Shown piece by piece: positions 34,078 through 43,746 of a stretch of 64,000 nucleotides of DNA. The position numbers were made by a program, and so were the translations under genes. Under the pieces are notes generated by a model, which searched no databases, was not told the origin of the DNA, and saw only the letters and a list, made by a program, of their open reading frames with translations. The stretch is from positions 1,240,001 to 1,304,000 of the forward strand of contig OY756145.1 of the NCBI GenBank assembly GCA_963576785.1, given 5' to 3'. The stretch comes from Chlorophyllum brunneum. Its lineage: Eukaryota; Basidiomycota; Agaricomycetes; Agaricales; Agaricaceae. Positions within the stretch are counted from its first letter, which is position 1. Every line of letters begins with the position of its first letter.

Positions 34078-36103
34078 ACCAACACCAGCGGAACCTTGGG
34101 AAGAAATATCAATCGACATAATAGGACTACTACCAGAATCAGAAGGATATGATGCAATACTTGTCATAGTCAATCGTTTCAGCAAAATAATCAGATTGCA
34201 GGCAGTCAACACCATCTTAATGTCCGAGGAGCTAGGAGATATCTATCAGGATGACATATGGAGAACACACGGAATACCCCGAAGAATTATCAGTGACAGA
34301 GGCCCACAATTCACGTCCAAATTCATGGCAGAATTATGCCGAGCAATAGAAACCCAGCAAAACTTATCCATGGCATACCATCCACAAACCGACAGTCAAA
34401 TGGAGCGCATCAACCAGGAGGTTGAAACATACCTCAGAAATGTAATAAACCATGCTCAAGACAATTGGAAAAAATGGCTGGCCACAGCGGAATTCCAATA
34501 CAATGACAAAACCCACACAGCCACTGGATACTCACCATTCGAAATAGTTTATGGACGACACCCTTGGAAAGGAGACATAACAACCATCACCAAAGCACCT
34601 GCAATCACGGAGCGAATACAGGAGTTACAAAACATGTGACAAGAAGTGAGAAAAATGTTACAATGCAGTCAGGAACAAATGGAGAAATGCAACAGCACTA
34701 AGCCAGAACACAAATATGCCCCAGGAGAACAGGTTTGGCTCGAAGCAAGTAATATCAGGACAACGAGACCAACCAAAAAGCTGGATCACAAATGATATGG
34801 ACCATTCAGGATAAAAACAAAAATAGGCGAAACAAGCTACCAATTGGAATTACCTGAAACATGGGTAATACATGATGTGTTTAACAGCAGACTCCTCCCC
34901 CTATCAAAAACCCGAGTTTGACAGCCAGCGTACCCCACTACCACCGATGCCCGAGATTATCAACGATGAAGAGCAATATGAGGTAGACAAAATCCGAGGA
35001 CATCGCAAAAGAGGACAACAAAATCAATTTCTAGTACATTGGAAAGGGTATACCTCCGAAGAAGACACATGGGAGAATGAGTCAGAGTTAGGAAATGCTA
35101 AGGAGGCAGTTCAAGAATTTTTAGACAAGATTTCGAGGACGAAACCTATAAAAAGGGGAGGTAAAAAGTGACAGTTATAAACAACAAACCCCATGTTACA
35201 AGAGATCACTACACTTGACGCACCTCATGCTATATCCACTGCACCATAAACTTTGCCGATTACCTTCACAACACACCATGCACACCGAATGCAAGCCCAC
35301 CCCCTTCCCAGCCAACAATACAGAATTCGAACAAGAACTTAACAATCTCCTCGATGCCCAGTCCACCAAAGATCAAATCGAGCACTATACTGCCACAACC
35401 AAAGGACTCACATACATTGCACATGCCATCAACAACCTCCAAATCCAAGCCAAAGCCCTGAGCCACATTCTACTCGTCACTACTACTAGAGCCCTTCCCA
35501 CCGCCATGTCAACTGGGAAACATGAACTCATGAAGGAGTTATTAGACAAAGCAGCCACTGACCTCAACGTATTAGTGCACTCTGATGCAAAGAAATGCAT
35601 CCAAAGTGCCTTAATCATGACAGGCAAAAGACTCAATCACCTTACCGACTTGAGCAACAATCCCACCTATAGACTTGCACAGAGACTAATGGATCTCTAC
35701 TCATACATCCCCACTACCTTACCCGACAAGCCACCCTACCACAAAGACAATGAACAGGACTGGTTAGACGAAGGAATAGAGGGAATCGACAAGTCTGTTC
35801 CAGACCATCTAATGGAACTGGACATATGAGATGAAGTAGACCACCTCCTTATACAACTGCCTGATATGGATCCGCCACCCAAACCAACAATATTTAATCC
35901 ACCCCCATCCTATCTTACACTCAAAGACGGAGGACAGTTCGAAGAAAACTACTGGGAGGAGATAATACACAACCTCATCACAGCCAAAACAAACGATACA
36001 GCTATATTCAAAGGATGCACCATAGCTCTCTTCAGAGGAGGCCAAGACCACACTCCCTTTTGGATTGGATGTCGACACAAATCAGGAACCCCGATGATTG
36101 GTC
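34078..36103 (+). repeat. Second copy of the exact 2,026 bp repeat (probably an artefact)
   Basis: It starts mid-integrase (PTPAEPWEEISIDIIG) and repeats integrase end, chromodomain and the first part of ORF3 base for base, including the same stops and the same 2 bp deletion. A real tandem of this sort would not start and stop exactly at the gap edges. Confidence 0.9.
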
Positions 36104-36156
36104 CTACCAAACGTCAACTTGTCAACACCTTACACAAAGAACAAGACGACAAGTAA
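35227..36156 (+). pseudogene. Gypsy B ORF3, second copy, complete to its end
   Basis: Same frame as the first copy: 201 codons to TGA 35827-35829, then a 96-codon part 35866-36156 ending KRQLVNTLHKEQDDK and a TAA. Here the 3' end is visible: 24 bases later comes GAAAGTAAAAAGGGAGGTAT (36180-36199) and the LTR. The TGA between the two parts is shared with copy A, so it is either the true end of ORF3 or a lesion older than both copies (CGA to TGA). Confidence 0.6.
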
Positions 36157-36179
36157 ACTATGGTATTTCATGGGATCAT

Positions 36180-36199
36180 GAAAGTAAAAAGGGAGGTAT
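36180..36199 (+). promoter_or_regulatory. Gypsy B polypurine tract
   Basis: GAAAGTAAAAAGGGAGGTAT directly before the 3' LTR, the plus-strand primer site for reverse transcription. The same tract is next to the A 3' LTR at 26328-26347. Confidence 0.8.
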
Positions 36200-36492
36200 T
36201 GTTATGAACTATAGATAGACAGTACATTCCTATCATGTGCCTGTCACATTTATCATTCCTATATATCTGTTTCATCCCTTATGGCTGTACTCTTACTGAC
36301 TCAGTCTACTCGTTTCCTATGACTCCTTTACTCTGATCCTTTATTCTTAGCTCGTACCACTAGTATATAAAGTGTAGTAATACTTGATGTATTCCTTACA
36401 CTTTACTAATTGTATCATCCCTTACTCTCTTCTCTACTTCCTTGTCTTTATCCAAAGACTTGCAACCTGAGTCCTAGACTAAGGTCGTAACA
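36200..36492 (+). repeat. Gypsy B 3' LTR
   Basis: 293 bp, TGTTATGAAC...GTCGTAACA, about 15 differences from the 5' LTR, mostly transitions. Followed by the TTGAC duplication. Confidence 0.9.
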
Positions 36493-39004
36493 TTGACTGC
36501 CTGCAATCTGATTATTTTGCTGAAACGATTGACTATGACAAGTATTGCATCATATCCTTCTGATTCTGGTAGTAGTCCTATTATGTCGATTGATATTTCT
36601 TCCCAAGGTTCCGCTGGTGTTGGTAATGGATGGAGATGTGTTGTCAGTCTTGTTCGGAGTATTTTATTTCGTTGGCATGCTTCACATGCTCGGATGTATT
36701 GTTTGATGTTGCTGCGCATCTGGGGCCACCAATAACTCCGTTTAAGGAGTTCGATCATTTGATATTGTCCCGGATGTCCTACATCTGTTTCGTTGTGGTG
36801 TTGTCATAGTATTTCTTGTCATATTTGGTTGTTGGGTGGAACATATATCCTTCCTTCAAACATCAGTACCCCATCTGTTTCCCATATCTCCTTTGGTTGC
36901 TTCTCTTTTTCTTTTAGCCATTGTGTTTCTCTTCTTGTCTCCTTTTGTATTTGGTGTTTCAGATCTTCTTTCCCTGAGATTTCGCAAATTTGTCGGATTG
37001 TAGTGATCATGCTATTGTCAAATAAGTGGTCGGGTAGTAGAGTGATGTTGGTGTTGTCTTGAGTAGTGTCCGTTTTTGTTAGTCTTGACAAGACATTGGC
37101 TTTTGTGTTGGTTTTTCCGGGGATATGTTTTAGCATGTAGTGGTACTCTTGTAGCTCCATTTGCCACCTCGCTTGTCGTCCTGTGAGTTGTTGTGGTTTT
37201 TGGAAATATTCCAGGTTTTTGTGATCAGTCCATATTTCGAATGGTTCATCTGCATTGAGTAGATATTGTCTCCAGGTCTTGATTGCTTCTCGAATGGCGA
37301 GTAACTCTTTGTCGTAGATCTGATAGTTTTGTTCTGCGGGTGTCATCGTTCTTGAGTGGAATGCAATTGGGTGCCAATGTTCTTCTTGTTTTTGCGATAA
37401 TACTGCTCCTACTCCATATCCTGATGCATCCACTTCTACCCTGTATTGACCCTTGTCCTGTGGCATTGCTAATACTGGTTCGCTTGTGATCTTTTCCTTG
37501 ATCCTTTTGAAGGCTTGTTGTTGTTGTTCCTTCCATGCCCATTGCGTGTCTTTTTTCTTCAACTTGTGTAGTGGGGCTGCTATGTTGCTGAAGTCGTAAA
37601 TGAATTGTCGGTAGAAGTTTGCGAATCCTAGGAATTTTTTGACATCTTTTAGGGATTTGGGTGTTGGCCATTCTTTCACTGCTTTCACTTTCTCCTCTTC
37701 CATTTTAACGCTACCTTGTCCAACCACAAATCCTAGTATGGGTATTTCTTTTGCATTGAATACACATTTCGATCTTTTGAAATATAGTTGGTGCTTCGCC
37801 GCAATGTCAAGAAATTGTTTTGTTCTGTCTTCAAGTTCCTGTTGTGTGGTTCCCGGTATGATGAAATCATCCATGTAGTTCATGACTGCTCCTTCATGTA
37901 GCATTTCTCGAAAGACTGTGTTCATCATCCTTTGGAATGTTGCTGGTGAGTTACTCATCCCAAAAAACATGACCGTTGGTTCGAATAATCCATTGTTCAT
38001 TACAAATGCTGCTTTCCATTCATTGCCTTCTCTTATTCTGATATTATTGTATCTCCAGATGATGTCGAGTTTGTTAAAGACTTTTGTGTCCTTGAGTTTG
38101 TCAATAACTTTGCTTATGAGTGGAAGTGGCATTTTGTCTTTAATTGTGTGTTCATTTAGCTTCTTGTAGTCTTGTACCAGTCGTTTGGTTCTGTCTTTCT
38201 TGGGTATGAAGAAGCATGGTGTAGCATAAGGGGATTGTGATGGTCAAATTCATCCTGAGGCGATATTTTTGTCGAGGAATGTTTGCAGTTCTTGTTTCTC
38301 TGTTAATGTCATTGGGTAGACCTTGGACTGTAATACCAGTGGTGTATCTTCTGTCAAGTTTATTTCGTGGTCCCATATCATATGTTCCAGTAGTTTGTCG
38401 AAGTTCTTCTTGTTGAACAGGTGTGTATATGGCTGCAGGTATGTCAGTAGGTCCTCTGGGTTTGTTTGGTTGGTTTTCTTTTCCTCTATATGTTCTTTTA
38501 CCGTGCGTATTCTTTTGTTGAACCGTATATTGTTGTGGTGTGTGGTGCAGTCCTTCGGGCATCTATTGAAGCATACTATGTTGTTTGTCCAGTCGATTTC
38601 TGGGTTGTGCTTGACTAGCCAGTTGTGTCCAAGATACTGGTCCATGCTTTCCAGTTGTATTACCATTGCTTCGATTTCTTCCATGTGTTTGCCATTGCTT
38701 AGTACCAGTTGTGCCGTATCTGTTATTTCTCCCTTCTTGTTTTCGGTTCCGTTGGCATTGATTACTCATATTGGGGTTTCGAGGGGTTTGGTCATGATCT
38801 GTTCTTCTTCTACTACCCTATATACTATGCATGTGTGTGTACATCTGGAATCCACCAGTGTGGTGATTTGCTTAGGTCCTTTTTTTGTTTTGATCATTGA
38901 ATCGAGGAGAAGTTTGCATGTCAAGTTTCATTTTTGCGGGATCACATATTGTCTATTGTGACATAAAACAGAAACTCTAGGTTTATTGGCTTGCGGGTTT
39001 GTGC
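36493..39004 (-). pseudogene. Gypsy A pol: protease, RT, RNase H, integrase start
   Basis: Mirror image of the B pol (29472-31983) with the same intact YMDD RT box (37866-37877), the same 437-codon open stretch (38132-36819) and the same DSR protease change. The integrase zinc region and the first catalytic Asp are present. The rest of the integrase lies at 27899-27361 beyond element B. Confidence 0.9.
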
Positions 39005-40189
39005 CTACTTGGAGCCTTTGACAAAATCCTCTTTTGTCTCTTCTTCTATCTCCTTGGTGACCTCTCTGATGTGTGCTTTCTTCAGTGCTTTACAGTTCTT
39101 CAAGATGTGGCCCTGTTTGCCACAGTTATAGTATGTTATTTTGGTGTATACTATCTTTGTCTTCTTGCGGCAGTATTTAGCAATATGCCCATAGAGGTTA
39201 CAGTTAAAACACCTTGGTTTGCCATTCTGATCAGTGTCTGCCCTCTGTCTACCAATTTCCATTGGTTGTCCTCTGCCTCCATAGGTGACTCCTGTGCTTG
39301 TTCTGACATCTCCTCATGTGATGTCTGTTGTTTTGTACCCCTGTCCTACTGTGAGGATGGTGTTTCTCTATTTGCTGTATGTATCTGGGATTGAGGCTGC
39401 TAGATAGCCTACAATGATTTGGATAATGTCTGCTCTGGTGTGTCATTTGAGGAGGAATATGGCATGTGCATCGTCAGTTCCTGCTTGGGTCTTTAATGCT
39501 TCGAACTCTATTAAGAAGTCCACAGTGTTTCTCTTTCCCTATTTGAACAACTCGATTTCCCCTTCTACTATTGCTTTTCTATTCCCCAAGGAGAAGGTGG
39601 CTACCATCTCCTTTGCAAAGTCATCGAATGCTGGTGTTTTCTTGCCTTGAATCATTTGTAACTTGGCATTAGCATAGGGACCTGCAAGTCCTCCTTTCAT
39701 TCGAGCTAATATTCCAATTATCTTTTGCTCGTTATTGTCAATTTTGTTGAAGAGTGTCCATAAGGACATCGCTCTCCACCAATCGTCAAACTTGGTTCTA
39801 TCTCCATTGAAATATTCTGGTTCTGGGGCTAGGTTCTTTGGGAAATTGATTTCATTGGCCATCTCTGATTCTGTTTCTGGTTTGCTATGTTTGTTTTTGT
39901 AGGTCTTGGCAACTTCTATGTTAGATGTGGGTTCAGCGATTTCTGTATCAAATGGGGTCTCAGTGACTTCTATGTTGAATGTGGTCTTGGCAACTTCTGT
40001 ATTGAATAGGGTCTCGAAAAGAGCTGTATCTTCTTCTATACTATGGTCAGATTTCTGCCGTTTAAGACCTTCAGGGGTTTCTGGTTCTGTTCGTCGTTTG
40101 GATCTGGTGGTTACTGGTGATCCCTGGATATCTGTTGGTCTTGGAGCTCTTGGTCTTCTTGGTGTTCTTGATGAGCTACTGCTGCTCAT
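39005..40189 (-). pseudogene. Gypsy A gag, four in-frame stops
   Basis: Identical in sequence to the B gag, starting ATG 40189. CCHC knuckle at 39211-39170, second knuckle with Cys-to-Tyr. That independent insertions share every lesion requires a common defective source, gene conversion, or an assembly copy. Confidence 0.9.
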
Positions 40190-40283
40190 ATACTGTTGTC
40201 CTGGTCAGAGGCTATTATTTCAAGCCTAGCTATGAATAGTGGCACCTCTCTTTGCAAGGTGAGTTGAATGACACTTTACCAAA

Positions 40284-40576
40284 TGTTACGACCTTAGTCT
40301 AGGACTCAGGTTGCAAGTCTTTGGATAAAGACAAGGAAGTAGAGAAGAGAGTAAGGGATGATACAATTGGTAAAGTGTAAGGAATACATCAAGTATTACT
40401 ACACTTTATATACTAGTGGTATGAACTCAGAATAACGGAGCAGAGTAAAGGAGTCACAGGGAACAAGTAGACCAAGTCAGTAAGAGTACAGCCATAAGGG
40501 ATGAAACAGATACATAGGAATGATAAATGTGACAGGTGCATAATAGGAATGTACTGTCTATCTATAGTTCATAACA
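40284..40576 (-). repeat. Gypsy A 5' LTR
   Basis: 293 bp. Two differences from the B 5' LTR, about 15 from its own 3' LTR. Followed on the right by the TATGT duplication. In sense the primer site TTGGTAAAGTGT follows at 40282-40271. Confidence 0.9.
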
Positions 40577-40578
40577 TA

Positions 40579-41160
40579 TGTTAGGTGATGACAAGTCAAG
40601 TTACCTAGCAGGTCAGAAGCTCTGTATTCACATATAGCCTGCCTCATATCTCAGTCCCTGGAAGAGATCTGCAGCCTTGTGTTCCATCTTCATCCTTGGT
40701 TGGTATATAATTAACCATTCAACTCCTATACACCAAGACCATATAGCTCAGTGGTTAGAGCTCCTGTGGCATTAACAGAGGGTCCCAGGTTCAAACTCTG
40801 GTGTGGTCACTTTTCTTAATTAACAGGTTATGGGCCCTGAGCTTTAGAAGCAAGAAATTTGAGATTTATCCATAATTTACCATAACCTGAGAAAGGTAGT
40901 ATGCAGTAGGACCGTTGAATGGTCCTAGAGAGCAAGAAATAAGTCTATTAAGTGACCAGATATCTCTACAGACTGTGGACTATTGTTAGAGACTAGAGAA
41001 TAAGTGTACAAGGTTCTACTCACCTGTGGAATATTGTTAGAGACTAGAGAAACCTCTGAGATGTCCACAGGTGTCTAAGTTCAACCCATCACATGACACA
41101 ATCAATCCATCACCTCACAATCTATAACTTGGTGCAGATCACAACTTGCACACTCTAACA
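40579..41160. mobile_element. Element F: two unlike LTRs facing each other, target duplication AAATA
   Basis: An insertion in LINE L6 bounded by TGTTAGGTG (40579) and CTCTAACA (41160). AAATA lies at 18658-18662 (left, displaced by gypsy A) and 41161-41165 (right); the empty site reads GGGAAATAGACAG as in L15. The left 247 bp (40579-40825, TGTTAGG...TTAACA) has LTR-like ends and is followed by GGTTATGGGCCC (40826-40837) and ~40 bp of copia leader. The right 273 bp (40888-41160) is a family D LTR on the minus strand, with 8 bases of its primer site (CCATAACC) inside. So two 5' ends meet head to head. No coding sequence. Confidence 0.7.
40737..40808 (+). tRNA. tRNA-like sequence, Met(CAT) by position, possibly a pseudogene
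   Basis: The 72 bases fold as a cloverleaf: acceptor GACCATA with TGTGGTC (one G-T pair), D arm GCTC/GAGC with loop AGTGGTTA, anticodon stem CTGT/ACAG with loop GGCATTA, T arm CCAGG/TCTGG with loop TTCAAAC. The A box (TAGCTCAGTGGTTAGAGC) and B box (GGTTCAAACTC) are recognisable, and TTTT follows at 40811-40814. Base 33 is G, not T, and the B box has CA for CG, so decay is likely. The anticodon by position is CAT. It lies inside the LTR-like half of element F. Confidence 0.6.
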
Positions 41161-41836
41161 AAATAGACAGGTCTAATGGAACAAACACAAGATCAATGAC
41201 CAAAGGCCGAAGATCCCCATTGTGCAGAATATGAGTAGGTCCAGGCTTGACTGGAAGGGCAAGGTCTAGACCAATGTCAGTCCCAATGGAGATCAGAGAC
41301 TGTGAAGTACCCAAGTGGGAGCCGTAGTTAGGGTCCCAAAACTCAGAATGGCAATTGAATTCACCACCCATATAGACATGTCTAGACAAAGTAGCAGACT
41401 GATCTGAAAGAAACTGGATTGCTGTATGTTCCAAATTGGAATAAACATTCATGAGATTCAGGGTCTTGCCCCCTAAAAAGAGAGAGAGAACCATGATGTC
41501 ACAGTGGTTGATGAGATCCATCCAATAGGACAGTCTCAGAGAAGCTAACTGGTTATGGACAAATGTCATAACCCATGGGTCAGAGCTAGGTTCCAGGGCC
41601 CGGACCATGCACAGCCACTTGGGGTGCTTGGGGGCACCAATAATGTTATCCCCCTTGACAAAAGTTGTGGAGGGAGTGGATCTGATAAACTGCCAAGGAG
41701 GTTCTTGAAAAAAGAGGATGTCAAAGTGATCTTTGAGATCCTCAAGTAAAGTGTCAACTAAATCATAATTTTTATTTACATTCTGTTGATACATGCAGAT
41801 ATTTTGTAGTTCTAAAGGTTGCCTATTCATTGGCAA
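41161..41836 (-). pseudogene. L6 ORF2 N-terminus: APE-type endonuclease
   Basis: Sense ORF2 begins near MYQQNVNKNYD (41784). Endonuclease motifs: NVNKNYD, DILFFQEPPW (catalytic Glu), NHCDIMVLSLFLGG, MNVYSN, YMGGEFNCHSEFWDP (D/N in the GDFN motif reads GEFN) and a VIDLVFVPLDLSI end. The frame is open for all 225 residues up to the F insertion at 41161; the residues after that belong to the F LTR. This domain nicks the target for primed reverse transcription. Confidence 0.85.
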
Positions 41837-41890
41837 GCTGTAGAGTATGAGGGTTGGTGAGGGGAGATTGCCATTGAAGATAGTTGTTAC

Positions 41891-43280
41891 TCACCTCATG
41901 ATAAAATTTCTTAACATGAACAGGTCAGCAAATGCCATGCACTTCATGATCTGCTCAATCTCAAAAGAGGACCAGTGAGTCTTGCTGATCCTAAAGAATG
42001 GGACGTCGATAACCTTGAGGTAGGACTTTGACTGAGAGAGACCAACCATAAATATGGTTCTCTGAGGGACAGCCTTTGAAATCCATGTCCTGGCAACCTC
42101 AAGGTTAGCAGGAGTGGGGACAGTGTTTGTATGCAGAGCAAATCCCCCATACTTGGCAGAGGTAGACTCCACTTGAATATGAAGGCATGAGTCTATGAAT
42201 CCACAGTTAACTATAGTTTTGAGGTGGAAAAAGGAGACTTTGGGAGTAGACTTGAAGTCAACAATGATCTGGCACCTAGAGGGGCCAGCAGTGGTCATCC
42301 TCGGCCTCTTCTTGGAGGCCTTGGACTTGGGAGGAGAGGCCTGCTTGCCTATGGTGAGGATCCTGTCCAGAGGAAGCAAAGGGAACATCTGTACAAGTTG
42401 TACAACAGTTTCTGATGCCGTAGTAGCCTTTCCCTTCTCTTTCAGTTGGGAAGCAGGCTCCTTGGCCACTGCAGAAAATGTTCTCTTGTTTCCTGCCTTG
42501 GTAGCCAAAGTAAAAGGGACAGGAGGAACCACTGGCTTGCACTGGTAGGTACTCTTGCCTGAAAGAGGAGATGGTCCAACCCCAGTAGGGCAACAACCAC
42601 TTGGAGGTCCCTTTGGACCAGGCATCGGAACATCTGGATCCTGGGGGGGCCAGGGAACAGCTCACACCCTTGGTACTAGAGGAGTATGAGGGGTAGGGGG
42701 GGCAGCAGCAGAAGTGGCAGGGGCCAGTCCCATAGACACACTCAGGATGGTACCTATGATAGGCATCCCGAAGCCAAGTTTGACAGTGGACCACCCACTG
42801 TCATCGATAGTCTTGCACAATCAAATAATTGATTGTACAAGGGGTAGACTGGGTAGTCCAGTCAATATTCTCCACTGTCTTGTTGAGAAAGGTGGATATC
42901 AGGTCCAGTGAGTCCAAGGCTGCTTTGAGGTCTCCTGCAACACTTTTGACAGTGTTAAGAAGATGGCAGTAGTATAGGGACAAGGAGCTGGTAGAGGAAG
43001 GTGCAGGACTAGGTGTGCTAGGGGTGGGGCCCCAAAGGGGGGTTATGAAATCTTTTTCAAATCCTATAAACCCAGAACAATCCTCCACAGTGGGCCTAGG
43101 CAATGGCAAGGGAGTATGTGAAGGGGTATATGAACCTTTCCTACCAGTAGAAGTTCTGAGAACATCCAGGGGTCCTCTAGTATGACTAGATTCATGCAGA
43201 TAGCAGATGGGTCCTGTTGAGAAAGCCCGGATAGTATCAAGGGTGTTGGGGGACTTGGGAACATGGCACCCAGTCCCCCT
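41891..43280 (-). pseudogene. L6 ORF1 (RNA-binding, gag-like), zinc knuckles deleted
   Basis: A 244-codon frame (42625-41891) with a Pro-rich start, Lys-rich segments (SPPKSKASKKRPRM) and an RRM-like core (RCQIIVDFKSTPKVSFFHLK; VPQRTIFMVGLSQSKSYLKV). An N-terminal part lies in another frame at ~43280-42801 (VEDCSGFIGFEKDF; LLNTVKSVAGDLKAALDSLD). Compared with L15, the C-terminal zinc-knuckle segment between MAFADLF and KKFY is missing: the sequence jumps from ...GACCTGTTCATG to TTAAGAAATTT. ORF1 proteins coat LINE RNA. Confidence 0.75.
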
Positions 43281-43318
43281 ACCAAATAGGGGTTACAATA
43301 ACATGCAGAAAGGCCACA

Positions 43319-43456
43319 AGTGTGTTTTTAGGGGACTAGAACGCCAAAGCTAAGGCTAACACACTGCTTGCAGGAGTTGGATAACATGGCATAGCCCCTG
43401 CTAGCTTCTCACATCTCTGACATGTGTAGAAGTAAATTGCGAATTGATGTATACTC
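43319..43456 (+). mobile_element. LINE L8: short 3' UTR fragment
   Basis: About 100 clear bases (CTTGCAGGAGTTGGATAACA...ACATGTGTAGAAGT) match the end of ORF2 and the 3' UTR of the main LINE family. Cut on the right by the poly(T) of L10. The first ~45 bases are only loosely similar. Confidence 0.6.
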
Positions 43457-43746
43457 TTTTTTTTTTTTTTTAAATCAATATGTTTAAGGTGGTGTGCAAT
43501 TGCAGTCCACCTGTATCTACTATGACATATAGTGATGGTATTCAAAGATTGGCTCTCTTCTGGCCAAACTAGACCACCTATTGGCAGTCTAGGTGAACAG
43601 TAGTGGAAACACACACAAACATGTAAATTCTAGACCAAAATGATGAGCAACCCCTAGCCTCCCCTCTCTAGAGAGAGTATGTATCAATTTACAATTAACT
43701 CCTACACATGCCAGAGACATGGGGAGCTAGCAGGGGCTGTGTTGTA

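Larger units (their letters stand above)
27900..36492 (+). mobile_element. Gypsy B (chromovirus, plus) inserted in gypsy A; target duplication TTGAC
   Basis: 293 bp LTRs at 27900-28192 and 36200-36492, flanked by TTGAC at 27895-27899 and 36493-36497. The target is the integrase codon stretch AVNT of element A. Order: 5' LTR, primer site, gag, protease, RT, RNase H, integrase, chromodomain, ORF3, purine tract, 3' LTR. A 200-N gap and an exact repeat inflate it: collapsing the repeat gives ~6.37 kb. The two LTRs differ at ~15 positions (~5%), so it is not recent. Confidence 0.9.
36493..40541 (-). repeat. Right arm of the ~4.05 kb inverted repeat
   Basis: This is the 5' part of gypsy A, identical to the 5' part of B including all stops. 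It ends exactly at the TTGAC duplication. Confidence 0.9.
18666..40576 (-). mobile_element. Gypsy A (chromovirus, minus), split by copia C and gypsy B; target duplication TATGT
   Basis: Outer borders are TGTTATGAAC... at 40576 (reading minus) and ...GTAACA at 18666, flanked by TATGT at 18661-18665 and 40577-40581. Its 5' LTR is 40284-40576. Gag and pol run down to 36493, where B interrupts the integrase. The integrase remainder, chromodomain and ORF3 lie at 27899-26371, and the 3' LTR is split by C into 26268-26327 and 18666-18898. Without the guests the element is ~6 kb. It has a ~420 bp deletion in the integrase C-terminal part near 27850. Its 5' and 3' LTRs differ at roughly 15 of 293 positions. 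Confidence 0.9.
41161..43318 (-). mobile_element. LINE L6, 5' part: ORF1 and endonuclease
   Basis: It continues the LINE broken at 18662. In sense it has ORF1, a short gap and the endonuclease start of ORF2. The 5' limit near 43318 is approximate, where it meets a small LINE 3' UTR piece (L8). Confidence 0.8.

Noticed and set aside
34078..36103. A second, tandem gypsy element next to B
   Set aside because: The sequence is exactly identical to the left side and starts at the N gap; an unmerged contig overlap explains it better.
40681..40830. Host tRNA gene that attracted the neighbouring LTR elements
   Set aside because: The tRNA-like sequence lies inside the AAATA-flanked insert, so it came with element F.
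41840..41896. Possible intron between LINE ORF1 and ORF2 (GTGAGT donor, CTACAG acceptor, 57 bases)
   Set aside because: The length is a multiple of three and splicing does not join ORF1 to ORF2; the same bases lie in a normal intergenic spacer in L15.
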